DNA of 64,000 nt. Source: Phoronis australis (Eukaryota > Phoronida > Phoronidae). The position numbers and the translations under genes were made by a program. The stretch spans positions 332,510 through 396,509 of the forward strand of contig NMRA01000339.1 of the NCBI GenBank assembly GCA_002633005.1, in the 5' to 3' direction. Position 1 is the first letter of the stretch. Every line of letters starts with the position of its first letter. Of this stretch, positions 12,066 to 24,700 are shown piece by piece. The notes under the pieces are model-generated. The model was given only the letters and a program-made list of their open reading frames with translations, was not told the DNA's origin and ran no database searches.

Positions 12066-12408
12066 CCCATGATGCGAATGAAGATTACGGAGGAAAAAGA
12101 AGCGAAAGACTTTCAGGAGACTTCAAGCGAAGAGATTTATTTCCACAAACTAGCGGAGTTTTGGCGCGATCACCACCACCTTTTGTTAGACAAGTCGTTT
12201 ACCTGAAAGTGGCCGCTGTGGTGCGCTTAATCAACACCGAAGGCCATGGCTCTTGTGGAGGTGACGTTCGTGCATTCCGCCTTGTATTTGACCTCGCATT
12301 TACCTACGATATCTCCAATTTGCTAATGATCACCACTCTTATGGAAAATATGGACGCAAATGCTAGCATGAAGACCAAAGATTTTGAACTAACGAACGTT
12401 TCTCGGTA
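12066..12408 (+). pseudogene. Relic of a second HHxxxDG acyltransferase (exon 1 remnant)
   Basis: The plus strand from about 12066 reads MMRMKITEEKEAKDFQE and later FWRDHHHLLLDKSF, which align with residues 60-100 of the acyltransferase at 6491 (KMKISEERGAKYFEE and LWYDCHHVLLETPF). The frame then stops. In another frame, from about 12275, LVFDLAFTYDISNLLMITTL aligns with the motif region ILLSFHHAITDGTSILVMTD, but HHxxxDG is destroyed. So this is a frame-broken paralog fragment that cannot make the enzyme. I could not place a second exon. Confidence 0.65.
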
Positions 12409-15400
12409 ATTCTAACATTTCATAGAGTTTAGTCATTACGGCGGGCCGTTGATCCCAACTTAATTGTTCGATTCTATAGCTCAGCAACAAGTTGGGAAGA
12501 TGACCCCAGTAGCTAATATCTTACAAACCCTGATTTACTCCATTCTGGCATTTACGGTTGGTGGGCCAGCTCTCTTTTGTTCTATAATTGCTCTAATCTC
12601 CAATAAGATCGTGTCTAGCCTGACGGCTGTGCTGTTAAAAAGAAAAGTTAAGTTATAACATATTTGAACATAAATCAGTAGCATTTCTGAATTCTTCGTC
12701 AAATGTTGATCATGTTTAGTTTTTGAATCGCCAAAATCGCCCAACTACAACTGAAGTTACGACTGTCTATTCTTTCCGAACGCTCTGGGTTGACTGTGTT
12801 CATACGTGGTCTGTAATAAGCCTGCCCGTTGTCGTACCAGGGAAACGAATGTGCTTGGCACTTAACAAAGAAGCTAGATGTTACCACACGCTCACAACCC
12901 TCTACGTCTTCGAATGGGAGAACGCCGTCATGTGAGAAGCAAGTGAGTGATGCATTTTCAAGAAGAAAATAATCAACTTTCAACGAAATGCCATCTTAGT
13001 GGTCTAAACACGTTCGAGGGTCTTTGACGCTGTTTACTGTAGTTGTCAATTTGTTGAATTCTCCCGTAATAAAAAAGCGTAACGAAAACAATAAAGAGTG
13101 CCACAGTTTATGCTAATTGTCAGGGTCCCCTCTGACTGGCTTCTCAACATATAGTGTAACTCATCCCAGAACTAAGAAAGAAGTAAAAGTCATCTATTGT
13201 CCGAGCTGAGGATCCCTGGTCGGGCCGGTGGAGCCTTCTGTGCGTTAGAGAGGTTTCTACCTTTTTGGTATTCTGTGATCTTTCAATTTTGAAAATCACT
13301 ACAATGGGCGCGTCGTCACCCACACTCCCGATCGTCACCAACTTCGCCCCGTCCCCTCCATCGCCACTCATTGTCCAATTTTTTTCTTGCTTGCCCGAAT
13401 CTGGGGCAATTGCCACCCCCGCCCGCCCACTCCGGAAAAAAAAGGCGTCTATTCTTGTACATATATGTACAACTTAACTAAAACGGGTTGTGTTTCTAAT
13501 GTGGATCGGAGGCTCTGCAACTGCACAGAGAGCAAATTTTACTTATAATAATAATATTATATGATATGACACGATCGAATGCCCAATAGTTGTTCCTGAC
13601 TTAGACTAGTACATTGTCTCTAAAGCCATTTTCAGCCGATTCTTAGCTTCAATAATATTTCTACCGAGTCGCGAGACATCACCACTAAGGGTTTTCCATC
13701 TGTCAGTGCAACAGATTTTTTTTAAAAATGTTTATACAAACTTCCGAAAAATCCAACTTCAGTCACTGAAAGATGAGCAAGGTTTGTAAACTACCTATTT
13801 TCTATGGTAAACTGTGGTCCAACGAGAGTCCATAGTTTTTGGCTTATTTATCTTTTCATTTTTATTTTATATTGCTTTGGAAACGGCCGGTTGTGAAAAC
13901 ACAAAGGACACAGGCATAAACTGGTTAAACTGTTAGAAAATGAAATAAGGACAGTAAGAAAGGCCAAGAACATCATTTCAGGTCCTTAGCAAACTCCACG
14001 TTTAAGGACAGGAAAACAGTGTCATGTTCCTACCCAAGTCTGGGGTTGCAGGCAAACCCCGCTCAATGAAACTTTTCATAGGTTTAAAAGCCTTTGGTTT
14101 TTAATGAGATTTTGTGGACATATACTTCAAAAACTACTGTAAAAGAAGATCAGGACTAGTATTGAGAATAAATCACAATTAATAGTATACAATTTTATTG
14201 TTCAACAAAAGAGAAGTCCAACCGCCTACATCAGGCCACTGTTGATCTTTGTTGGTTCAATCATATACTCAGGTGATGACAAGGAAGTTCATTTACAGTG
14301 GATTACCAGAAGCAAAACGAACCATGCCATGAAAAACGTGTCCATAAATGACATCTGATTTCATACACTTGGATATTGACACTAATTAAATAACACTCAA
14401 CACATCAAGCAGTACATACACTGGATCATCCGAGTATTCCCAGAGTATTCCCAGAAACCGATGCAGCAGCAGATTCAGTACTAGGTGCAATATATTCAAC
14501 ACAACCGAGTTACTCCATAAATTATCTCTAGTACAACAGATGCAGTCTTTCAATACAAACTAACTCGGCCCACTCGTAGGACATAGGTATCTACTTCGGT
14601 ATCACGAAATCTTTGTCCAGCACGGGCTTCGAATGGAGGTAGAAAAGATTTTCTTTATAACACTGGAAGAGAAAGGAATTGCATGAAGAGCTGGAAAGTG
14701 ACTGATCCACTCCCTCAAAAATGAAGACATATGGTTGGCAGTGAAGGCAATCAGTACAAAGACTTCGCTGGCTGACTTCATCCTAAGCCTTGAACTGACT
14801 ACTTGGCAGCAAAGTAAAACCTCACTAATTTCGGTCAAAAAAATAATTGCTAAAATTCACGTTTTTCATTTTCAAGGACTTCTAACATTGTTCTGATTGA
14901 AAGCTCGAAGTTTCTCAAAACACTGACAGATGGTAGCTATGGTAATAAAACTTAGATACAACCAACGAACCATTCAGTGGGCTCTGTAAACCTTTCATGG
15001 AAAATGAGAAAATAAAATTTCACTTGTCGGCCATATTGTGTCCAAAATTGGCGAGACTTTACTGTAACACCAAATGCAAGCAGTGAAAATGTTATCAATG
15101 GATTCAAAGAACATTCCGTCTATAGAAGCCTACTATAACTACACAAAGACTATTTACTTTAAGCAATGGACCTAAGTGAAACCTCAATCGAATGCAAATT
15201 GAGCTACATTACAACAACCCTCCAGGGATACAATCGTTACCAGGAAACTTCCAGAATATTTCTAAGTGTTTGCTGAACTGAATCGACACGTAAACAATTA
15301 CAGCTGGCTAGGTACTTGTGGAGTGCAATGCTAAAAGTGAGCAAACATTGTTTACTGAGTTCACTGAAAAAGGGCTCGACTGCATGATTGTTGAAATTCT

Positions 15401-15611
15401 TGGAAAGTCGTAAATGGTCAGAGATTGCCATGTCAAATGAGAATGCAGATTTATACAACATATTCAGTAAATGTTTCAGACTGCGAAATGTAACTAAACA
15501 GCAAAAGAGTGCAAACATATTGCAAACCGCATCGTGGACACATTTGCTTTTTTTCATAGTGAAGGTCACGAGTACTTTGTCTTCATATTTAATGTGGATG
15601 TAACAACACTA
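12409..15611. other. Intergenic, no gene seen
   Basis: I looked for splice-bounded coding stretches and found none that I recognise. A reading frame at 12464-12658 has one hydrophobic stretch (about ALFCSIIALISNKIV) but no family. AT-rich DNA at 13500-15600 includes TTTTATT near 14190, which would be a polyadenylation signal for a minus-strand transcript, possibly the small gene at 17012; this is only a suggestion. Confidence 0.3.
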
Positions 15612-15868
15612 CTTCAGATTAAGTGAACTTCTTCAAGCATTAACATTACGCCTAAAATCTGTTGGTTTTATATTTACACCATCCTCTAGCCTATTTACAT
15701 TGGCGTGATGTTTTGGCCTTCATTTCACATTGGCACGTGTTTCAAATGGCCAGTGAAATGAAGGCCAAAACATTATGCCAAAGTAAATAGGCTAGAGGTT
15801 GGTGTAAATGTAAAACCGAGAGATTTTAGACATAGTGTTAATGCTTGAATCCTTTCACTTATGAAGCA
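15612..15868. repeat. Near-perfect palindrome / foldback element
   Basis: The left arm, about 15612-15730 (CTTCAAGCATTAACAT ... TTTTGGCCTTCATTTCAC), is repeated in reverse complement at about 15750-15868 with few mismatches. Only about 20 bp separate the arms, so the DNA could form a hairpin more than 100 bp long. No coding content. Confidence 0.8.
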
Positions 15869-16229
15869 ATTAGATCAAGATATTTTAGACAAGATATTGG
15901 TACATAAACACCTTAAAGCGGAAATTATGATTCGAGTGTGTTTCATTTCACCGATGAAGCATTTGCTTTGCTAGATAAGAATACTTATAAGATAGCCAGA
16001 TTTTGCCCTTTGATAAATGCGAGGGTGATATATCAAATGGCACTCCTTTGTCATGATTACAGTTTTTTACGAGCCATGTTTTCTTTCTCATCTACATGAT
16101 GCCTTAATTAAAAACAACCTTCTTTTCTCACTAGCAAGGTGTACAAAAGAAGCCAACAGCACAATCTCGACCAAACGGAATTTCATAAACACAAAGACAT
16201 TTGGTTAATATTTCCCTTATTTACAACAG

Positions 16230-16758
16230 AAGCGTGTTCAACAGAGTGAGCGCCCGCTAGCGTGTACTCGCGAACACAAGGAACAGCTCCTGAACAGCTG
16301 TGCGATCCAGTATGGCGACTCTGAAGCAGATTGTGTTGAACGTCTTAGCCGATGAGCTTAACACTAACAGTCCTCCCTATAGTGTACTGAGCGATAAATA
16401 TGATTAATCTTTGCCAATAATTACTAATATCGGCAGCCCAAGACAACAACCGTGAAGGCTTTGGAACGACAAGAATCGAAAATTATATCGAGGAAACTGT
16501 TCCTCGCTACAGCGACCCGCAATTTAAGTCACAGTTTCGGATGAGTCGGTCAACTTTTGAGGTTAGGTTTCGGGTTGCAGAACCATAATGGGTTCATATG
16601 TTGCAGACGTGAAGCCTTCGCAGGACGCCATCTTGGAAATCTAAGCGAACATGCTCTCGAGGTTGTTCGCGAGTGCTCGTGAGCGTTAACGTGAACACAG
16701 CTGTTCAGGAGGAGGGCGCTCAAATCGCTCGCGGGCGCTCACTCTATTGAACACGCTT
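16230..16758 (+). mobile_element. Harbinger-like deletion derivative, 529 bp, with long inverted ends
   Basis: The ends are inverted repeats of about 60 bp: AAGCGTGTTCAACAGAGTG at 16230 and its complement ending at 16758. They are flanked by the 3-bp direct repeat CAG (16227-16229 and 16759-16761), which fits a target-site duplication. Inside, 16312-16407 encodes MATLKQIVLNVLADELN and then stops; further on, about 16440-16588 reads RIENYIEETVPRYSD and FRMSRSTFEVRFRV before a stop. The latter resembles the N-terminal region of PIF/Harbinger (HARBI1-like) transposases. The DDE domain is absent, so the copy is non-autonomous. Confidence 0.7.
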
Positions 16759-16943
16759 CAGATTTTTGCTTTTGATTTCCTTTTATAATTCTTGATAAAG
16801 GTAAGATGAATAGCAAAAAAATTTATAAACTTCTACTAACTGTAGTGATCTATCAACATCATGGATCATTTGAGTACAGGAAAAGAATTGTGGCACAGAA
16901 TGATTTCGGAATGCTTGTGTGGGGCAGTGGTCATTTAAATGTA

Positions 16944-17025
16944 CTGAGCCCCTAGATTTTGAGAACCAGTGTGACACCTAATAGTTGGAGGAGAAAACTG
17001 GTTCTCAAAATTCAAGATCCCTTAA
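16944..17025. repeat. Small inverted repeat, AGAACCAGT family
   Basis: TTTTGAGAACCAGTGTG and AAACTGGTTCTCAAAA face each other across about 35 bp. Similar pairs occur at 18374-18508, near 46340 and at 60415-60475, so this is a dispersed foldback family rather than a gene-specific hairpin. It overlaps the end of the small gene's reading frame. Confidence 0.5.
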
Positions 17026-17355
17026 AGTGACTATTGCCTAGTGCAGTTTGAGAGATGTGGCTGGCTGAACAATAAATATTGCGAAACTGAATAATAGTGG
17101 TAATAATAGTGTCCCTGCTTCTCATTATATTTGCAAAACATAACCATACCACAGCTACTGTGGTCAGGAACAATGCCAACCCAGCACCGAGGATCATGTT
17201 GCCTTGGGCAACCCTCGCCTTGTATGCCTCTTCCCATGATCCTTCAGGAACTGGCATGAAGTCCATGTGTGACTTGTTCTCCATGTCGATTTCCTTATAT
17301 GTCTTCCAGTGAGCTGGAGTATGTCCACCCATGCATGGCACGGCTGTCTGAGGAC
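17012..17355 (-). CDS. Small single-pass protein, possibly mitochondrial (Deltamethrin-resistance/Prag01-like), last exon
   Basis: The exon begins at 17355 after a good acceptor (CCCTCAG on the minus strand) and is open to a stop at 17014-17012. The conserved-looking core is HMDFMPVPEGSWEEAY followed by a hydrophobic segment NMILGAGLALFLTTVAVVWL. PVPxGSWxxxY directly before one membrane helix resembles the small Deltamethrin-resistance (Prag01) family, thought to be mitochondrial; this is from memory and unverified. Residues after the helix (MRSRDTII onward) look less constrained and may be read-through if the true donor lies earlier. A 5' exon is needed. A candidate Arg-rich presequence-like frame ends near 18141 on the minus strand, but I could not confirm its donor. 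The gene is divergent from VPS36. Confidence 0.45.
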
Positions 17356-17547
17356 CTGAGGGAAAATACAAACCATGTGGTCAGACACGATGTTGACACA
17401 CCAAAGGTTATATGAACAAGAGGCAGACCAATAGGTCTTCCTTATGTAAGATGAGATTCTAATGGAGGCATTTCTACACGCACTGTCTGTTGGTTTCCGA
17501 CAACATACATGGATTCTGATGTACTTCAAGTTGATGGGATGTAGGCA

Positions 17548-17751
17548 ATGACCATCGCCTCTGTTGGCCCGAACCAGAGGCGATGTAGAGGCTTTAGGCG
17601 CTCTGTACGCCGGAAGCTTTTCGGCGAATTATGCCTCGCACCGACTAAACCATCAAAGTCACGTTGTTACAAATACCTTTTGCGCATAGAGGAACACCTT
17701 AGGAGGTTGTCGATGTGTTTAATTCCTTCCAACTCGAACAAATACTCCCGT
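17548..17751 (+). mobile_element. Foldback element arm, truncated at assembly gap
   Basis: Contains GAATTATGCCTCGCACCGA, AAACCATCAAAGTCACGTTG and CCTTCCAACTCGAACAAATA in the same order as the complete foldback element at 47815-48230. The other arm is not visible because the sequence enters the gap. Confidence 0.65.
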
Positions 17752-17963
17752 NNNNNNNNNNNNNNNNNNNNNNNNNNNNNNNNNNNNNNNNNNNNNNNNN
17801 NNNNNNNNNNNNNNNNNNNNNNNNNNNNNNNNNNNNNNNNNNNNNNNNNNNNNNNNNNNNNNNNNNNNNNNNNNNNNNNNNNNNNNNNNNNNNNNNNNNN
17901 NNNNNNNNNNNNNNNNNNNNNNNNNNNNNNNNNNNNNNNNNNNNNNNNNNNNNNNNNNNNNNN
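17752..17963. other. Assembly gap, 212 N
   Basis: Run of N; no sequence information. It begins inside a foldback element whose hairpin structure could explain the failed assembly. Confidence 0.99.
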
Positions 17964-18373
17964 AAATTCGAAAACATCTTCTGAAAACGCACAAAAAAGT
18001 GTATTAGTAAAATCTACTGATTTTTAAGTGGTTTTAAAAAACAATCGGTAAACTCACCGATTTTTGTCTCATTACTTTGATACGTGTCTCTTCCGATAAG
18101 TTAGTACCTAACGTGCAGACGAGAACTCCAAATTGGAACGCTAAGTCCCGCGTGGTTGCGCTGCACGCGAAACAAGATGGCGGACGAACTTTGGAGCCTG
18201 ACGAAAATAGGTAACCGGACGATACTTCAAGTTGATGGGATGTTGCATGCAGCCTGAGTTTAACTTGTGGTGAAATTCAATTTTATAAAATATTAAGCCA
18301 GTGTTATCCACACCCTGTTTTGACTCGTCACTGCATCGAGTTTCAGTTTTGTTGAGAAGAGGTTGGAAACTGG

Positions 18374-18508
18374 CACTGGTCGGATACAGCAGTCGCTGAT
18401 TTAGAGAACCAGTTTCATCCGCTAACTTGGCCAAGACTAAGTAACGGGCCTGTCATTAAGTGACTGCCTGGTTCTCTAAATCCGGGACCGCTACATCCGA
18501 CCAGTGCC
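18374..18508. repeat. Inverted repeat upstream of VPS36
   Basis: The left arm, about 18374-18415 (CACTGGTCGGAT ... TTAGAGAACCAG), pairs with the right arm, about 18468-18508 (CTGGTTCTCTAAAT ... ATCCGACCAGTG). It belongs to the same dispersed family as 16944-17025 and the sequence near 46340. Confidence 0.7.
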
Positions 18509-18756
18509 CATGGTGTCTAATTTGCCTGAAAAATGAATTTTTACACTTACGAATCGCTAAAACGCTCCGTCTCAACACAGGTGCAATTTTTGTCAACATT
18601 TTTAGTTCGTGAGAAACCCGACTTCGAAAATGGCGTTAACCGGAAACACTGCACAGTATCTAGTAATCTAAAATCCGATTGGATAGAAACTGCAAAAGCG
18701 CCACCGTATGTCGATAAAAAGTACCAGTATGTGCATTTCCTTCAAAACAAGAATAA

Positions 18757-21700
18757 ATGGACAGGTTTAGCTGGTGTGATGGCCAACTTCATAGCGAAGA
18801 AATATTCATTACTAGACAAGCTGGAGTGCGTCTGTATGACGGTGATGATAAGGTAGTATGCCCAAGAGATAGTTTGTTGTCAAGTTAAATCGGTTGTCGT
18901 ACTTGAAATCGAATGCAGTTAGCAGCTTGGGCTACATAGTCACTCGGTCTCAGTCATACAGTTGTCTATGTCATCCCATCAATACTTATTTACAGACAGG
19001 TTACGTTCATACATAGGCTCCCCATACGCCAGAAGTTTTTCGGCGAATTGTGCCTCACCATATCGGTGTACTAGCCTATGGCTAACCTTGGTACAAAGCT
19101 GTATACAGCTGTATTTTGACAACAGTCATCATACAACTAGCTGGCTGGCTAGCCTATGGCTAATTTTTTTCTCGTTGTTCGACAAACCGGCTATAAATAA
19201 AATGACTTGACTTGATGATTAAGAGACAAATGTTATGACTGTTATATAATAGTTATAAAAAGCTTTTGCACTGCTGGGACACATTAGTAGGCCACTGATG
19301 TCTTAAAACTTTTCTCAGAGTGAATAAATACACATGCTGTGAATAATTCGCTTACTAGGAAAACACGCATTTCTAAAGAAATGCTGAATATTCATCACTG
19401 CTCATTCAGCCTTCTGAGTTATGTCTTTCACCTGGATCAAAGATAGTGCTTGTCAATTAAGATGAACCCAAGTTACCATTTTTACTAGTAGTTATTTTGT
19501 AATATCTAAAATGTCATCAAACATATACTTTCAACATTTCAGGCTCTAACTCAAATGTCAGAGAAAACCAATTATTTGGGTACAATAACAACCACCACTG
19601 TTGAGAATATAGTGCTAGCAATTACCATTACTCTTCTTTAGCTTAATAAAAAGGCTGTGCTGAATAGGCATTGTAAAAGTTGTCTGAGGGCAAAGGGAAT
19701 CTCAGCAGTGACCTGTGTCAGCGAGAAAATCTCCACATGAATCAAACTGCTGTCTCTGTTATCATTTTTAATGTTAAATAGTGAAAAATGAACCACTTTG
19801 GAACACAATTTCAATAATTTTGGCAGTGGTCTAAAAGCAGAAAAAAGTTATTGCTTTTCAAATATGGCTCAATATTTCCAAACTTGGTGCAGCTATATGT
19901 ATGTTTGAATTCATGTAGGAAGAACACTGAAATTGTTACTTAATTCCCTTTACATTTGCACATTGTTTAGCTACCAAAAATGAAAAGGCCACAGCAGTCT
20001 CCTAGTATTCATTACTTTGAAGTGATTTGATTTCCACAAGAACTTGGTATACTCTCAGTGACTCAAGAAATCACTTCAGATTTGATTGTGGTTGGCCAAT
20101 CCTAAATTTGCAAATTCAAAAATGGATCATGAGATGATCTTGGTGTTGTTTAAAATCTTTTAAAAAGTGCTTTGATTAGGAACAAGTAGGGACAGCTACT
20201 TGCAATTCCCGTTTAAATGATTGCTCTGTAGCTTCTTTTTTTGTTTCAGACTGCCTTTGACCGGGGCGAGGTGATGCTTACATCTCACAGACTACTGTGG
20301 AGGGATCATGGTGATCAGGTGTGTAACTGTGATGCTGGTCACAGCTTTGTGGCTTTGGCAGGGAAAATTTTGTGTTGTGGAATAGACACTCACTAGGTGT
20401 GCTAAATATGAAAAATTCTTTAATTATAGGATGAGGAGTAAATTTGTTCACGAGCGTGGGCTGGGTGTTTGTGAGATTTGTGTCTCCGTGACTTGATGTG
20501 TTTGCGCATACAAACTCAGTATAATTGTTTCCCTGACTCCACCTTATGAATTTTGGTTCTTTGTTTAGTTGAAAATAAACAAGTTAGTCCAGTTCTTGGT
20601 CCGCTGTTTATTCACTGGAAAACTATTTGTGATTTTCATGGTCAAAAAGTCGAGACTAGATTTTAAATTGGAAATTTGTCTCCCCTCATTCTTTGTCAAG
20701 GTTAGAATAAGATTTCCAGTAATGCAGTTTGTAATCAAATTGAACAAGGACATACGTACTTCACATGACCTAATTAATGTACAAGTCCAATAAGATTTCT
20801 GTCTTGACCAGGACTTGAACTCGGACCTTCTGAAATCTGTGCATACACTCTAAAAAGATCTATGTTGAAGCCCCTGTCGGGACTGAAACATTGTCATATT
20901 AATCATCAAGACTGTGTGATGTGACCATGTTGACTCTGATGAGGGCTATATGCAGGGCCTGTTATATCATTCACTAGACGAGAATTTCAGCACAGGTACT
21001 CCCATATCATATGTATACAGGACGCATCACTCAGGACGACGACTTATCACGATCGATTCCCCCCATAAAGGGGTGTTTTTCTAAGAAAATTCTCTATGGA
21101 AGGAAGCCTTTTCTAACAGAATTTCCTACAAATATGACCCCTTTGGGAATTCAAAGCTTTACACAAAGTCATTTTTGCAACTACACAAATCTGCAGAGGA
21201 GTTTTTAAATGTAATTCTCAAAAGTTTCATTTCAAAAGTTTTACTCATTTTGGCAACATGCATCTCCTGTTTAAGGTTTTGAGCTTTAAAGTTCATTGAT
21301 GGTGGGTCCCCCTTGTGACCACCCTGGTGGTCACCACTGTATTGCCACACAACTGGATGTTTGTAGTCAGAGTTTGTCAATTAAAACCAGACAGCCAGGG
21401 TTCTCACATACTCTGTATCTGCTGGCAAGTATCTCTCGGGAAACTCTTGGATATGATCATAATATGTATTTGTTATTTTCAGATGTGTGTTTTGGAGCTG
21501 CACATCTCTTCCATTGTGTTTGTGGAGGTGGAGCCAGCTGGCTTTGGCCGCAGTGGCAAAATCGTCTTACATCTTAACATGCCCTCCCCAGACAGGAAAC
21601 CCGGTCCTGTCACATCAAGTCAGTGTAACTTCATGAAGCTAGCATTCAAAGATGGTGGACAGGTGGAGGTATTGGCACTTGCAGGCTCAGTTGTAGTATT

Positions 21701-24700
21701 CGTCAAAGATTAGGCATATCTTTCTAAGTATTGCATTTGTAGTTGTAATTGTCATTGGTTTTCTGTTTCACTCTCAAATAATAATTCTGTCCTGATGTAG
21801 AAGCATTAATGCAGGTTGGTATGTTGTTTTCTATATCATTTGAATGTAAAATTTAACAGTTAATCTCTTACAATTTACAGCTACTGCTTCAAACCTGCCT
21901 TCTTTATACAAAAGTAGCCCTTGATTTAGCTTTGAATATGTCAATCTCAATATGGTGTCCTGTCTGCTTGCCACCTGTTTTCAGACTTACTTTCATTAGG
22001 TCATGTGATGTGGCCAACAGATGGCGTGGTGACGGGACTTAGTATGTTTGCAACTTCATTTAGATGTCTTGCTCGCTTCAGTAAAAGTATGTTACTCAGA
22101 ATGGAGGCAACTTGGGTGAACTTGCTGAATTTCAGAATTAGTTATTATTAAGAAAACTTCTGTTTCAGTTTCACAGGTGTCTTCAGGATGAAGTGGCAAG
22201 AAAACGGTGGCAAACGCAGCCTTCACAAACCTCAACCACCAGGGTATGCTTTGAAAGAGAACGTACTAGAACAGAAAGAGTTGTGTAAAGTTTTTCATAA
22301 TTGGTGCCAAAATAATGCATGTTCATGTTGTTTGTATATTGATAGGGTTTCATAGTGAAAAAGGCGATAACTCGCAGCCTTGAACTTTTCAAAATCGTGT
22401 TTCTGTAACGTGTACCGTGTTCTTATTCTGAAGATAAGTGAAATTACAGACAATGCCTTAGACATAAATGTAATGACACACAGTGTACCCTTACTGCACA
22501 TTCTGTGTGAATGGTTATCTAATTGTATAAATTCTTTAGCTTAGGAATTATTGTGACAATAAGAATAAGCATTGCATTTTGTAAAATATATCAGTCAACA
22601 TATTTTAAAAAAATCTTTTCATTTTTAGCATGTTTTAATGTACAGCATAGGTGTAGCTGAACACCATTTGGTAAATTTTGTAAGCATTTGCAGCTTTGTA
22701 ATGAGCCTATGAAAATATAAGAAATAGCAAGTTCAGCAATAATTTGTTTTTCTAAAATTCAGTTTGAAGAGTTCTTGCCTGTTCCTCATTCACCAAAATC
22801 TGAATTATTGTCATGAAATGCTCACCTTTTTGGAACTAAAATCTTGGCTTCCATGTAGTGATGTGAATCATTCTGTGAATAGGTTTTCATATTAGACATC
22901 AAAACAGTCAGGTGAGTTGAAGCCTTCTGTTTCAATTTTGTTAACTGGTGCTAGATACGATGTGTGGGTTTAATTATCCGGAAGTGAAACTCACACCAGA
23001 TGGCACATTTGCTTCATGTACATCTTAATTGAAATCACAAGACCAATTGCTTGAAATTCTATAGGTGACTATCTTGACTGATTGGATCCCTTCCATTCGT
23101 TTTCAGGTTTCTTCTGCCGGCGTTCGGGCTGCTGGCATTGTTGGTATAGAAAGGAAAATTCAACAGAAACAGAAAGAGACTGATAAAAACATCTCAATGG
23201 CTTTTGAAGATCTTGACAGGCTAATGGATAAGGTTTGTTTACAAGTCATAGCTAGCAATGAAACTATAAACAAATAGTTTGTGATTTCTGAGCTTGTTTG
23301 TGTTGGTACAACAAATCATTCTGTTACAAATATGAGCAATCATGAAAAAATTTATCTTCCGTCTGATTTAATGTGCTTTTGTCCTGTAACTACAGTTTTA
23401 TCTGTATATGATCTGGTAGCAAGCTTTCTGTTTGTTTGCAACAAAAATAAACGAAATGCTGTTTCACAGGATGTACGCATGATGGTGTGTTTTCTTGTAG
23501 TGTTGCACGAGAATTGAATCGAAAACAAACACTGTCTGAATATGAAGCAAGAATGACTTTTAGAAAAAAAATGTTGTTTAATCTTTGTCGTTGCTTCTTG
23601 CATTCATTTGCGATATTTTCTGGCAAATGCGCAAGTAATTATGCCAGAAGAAAGTGAATTGTGTTCTTTTTGTTTATCATATAGGAAGTTTGAATGCCAT
23701 AGTTTGTCACGTGGTTCAAAGTTTGTTGCTTTAAATTTACCGTCAATGAAGATCAGCTATTTCTTAAATGTAACTGTAAAAAAGCAAGAAACAAATCTTC
23801 AAAGACTGAAAGAATTTCTGTTTTTCAGACTTACTGATAGTTTTTTTTAATGTTTATTACGAAATCTTCAATACAATGAATATACATAACCCAGAAAGCG
23901 CCAAGAGGCATTATATCTGGGTTAAACAAATTCAAAGAAATCTAGTGTATACATAAATTATTATTATACACAAATACATAAATTAAAAAACTGATGTTAA
24001 GATTACAGTGACAGATGATTACGAAATAAATGTAAATAAATCATTTTCTCACACATTTATACAATTCTATCTACTCGCAAAAAAGATTTAATGTTATAAA
24101 GAAATTTTAGTACTATTTCGAATAAAACCTAATTTTCATTTGGGTTGAGTTCTTGACATCCATATAGAAAAAAAATATTTTGTTGTTCAATTGCAGAATT
24201 TCAGAATATTTTTTTGTAAACATTGGGGTATTGTTGGAGTCTCTGGAAAAGCTGTACCCTCTGCTCCTTGTATACATCACAAGCAAAGAAACATGTGCAT
24301 TTGTCTGAGTGTCTCCACAAGAACGCAGAGGCGAAATATTGTTAAAATTATGTCTAAAATCTTCGATGTTTAGGAATAGACCGCATCTTAATCTGTATAG
24401 GATTATTTCATGGTTGCGAGGAAGTTGGGATGATAGTGATCAAAGCAAGTTTACTCAACGAGACACGTCTTCAAGGACTGTATCCCATCTATGGCAGTGT
24501 TTGTTCTATAAGTTTTATGTATAATGTTACAGGCCAAAGATATGGTATCCTTATCTAAATCCATTGCCAATAAGATACGAGACAGACAAGGGGATATAAC
24601 AGAAGATGAGGTGAGAATTAATAAATTTCATTATTGAGATATTAATTGAAGCAAATGAATCTGTGAAAATAACTGCAGAACTTGATTATAAAATTGTTTA

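Noticed and set aside
12464-12658. Frame with a hydrophobic stretch after the acyltransferase relic
   Set aside because: No family pattern and no convincing splice context; hydrophobic runs are common in AT-rich DNA.
15237-15569. 110-residue minus-strand frame
   Set aside because: AT-rich, no family pattern, adjacent to a foldback element; possibly UTR.
18533-18720. Frame reading into the VPS36 first exon
   Set aside because: It is in a different frame from VPS36; the real start is ATG 18757, so this is 5' UTR or upstream DNA.
20770-20870. tRNA gene on the minus strand
   Set aside because: B-box-like word only; no cloverleaf or A-box.
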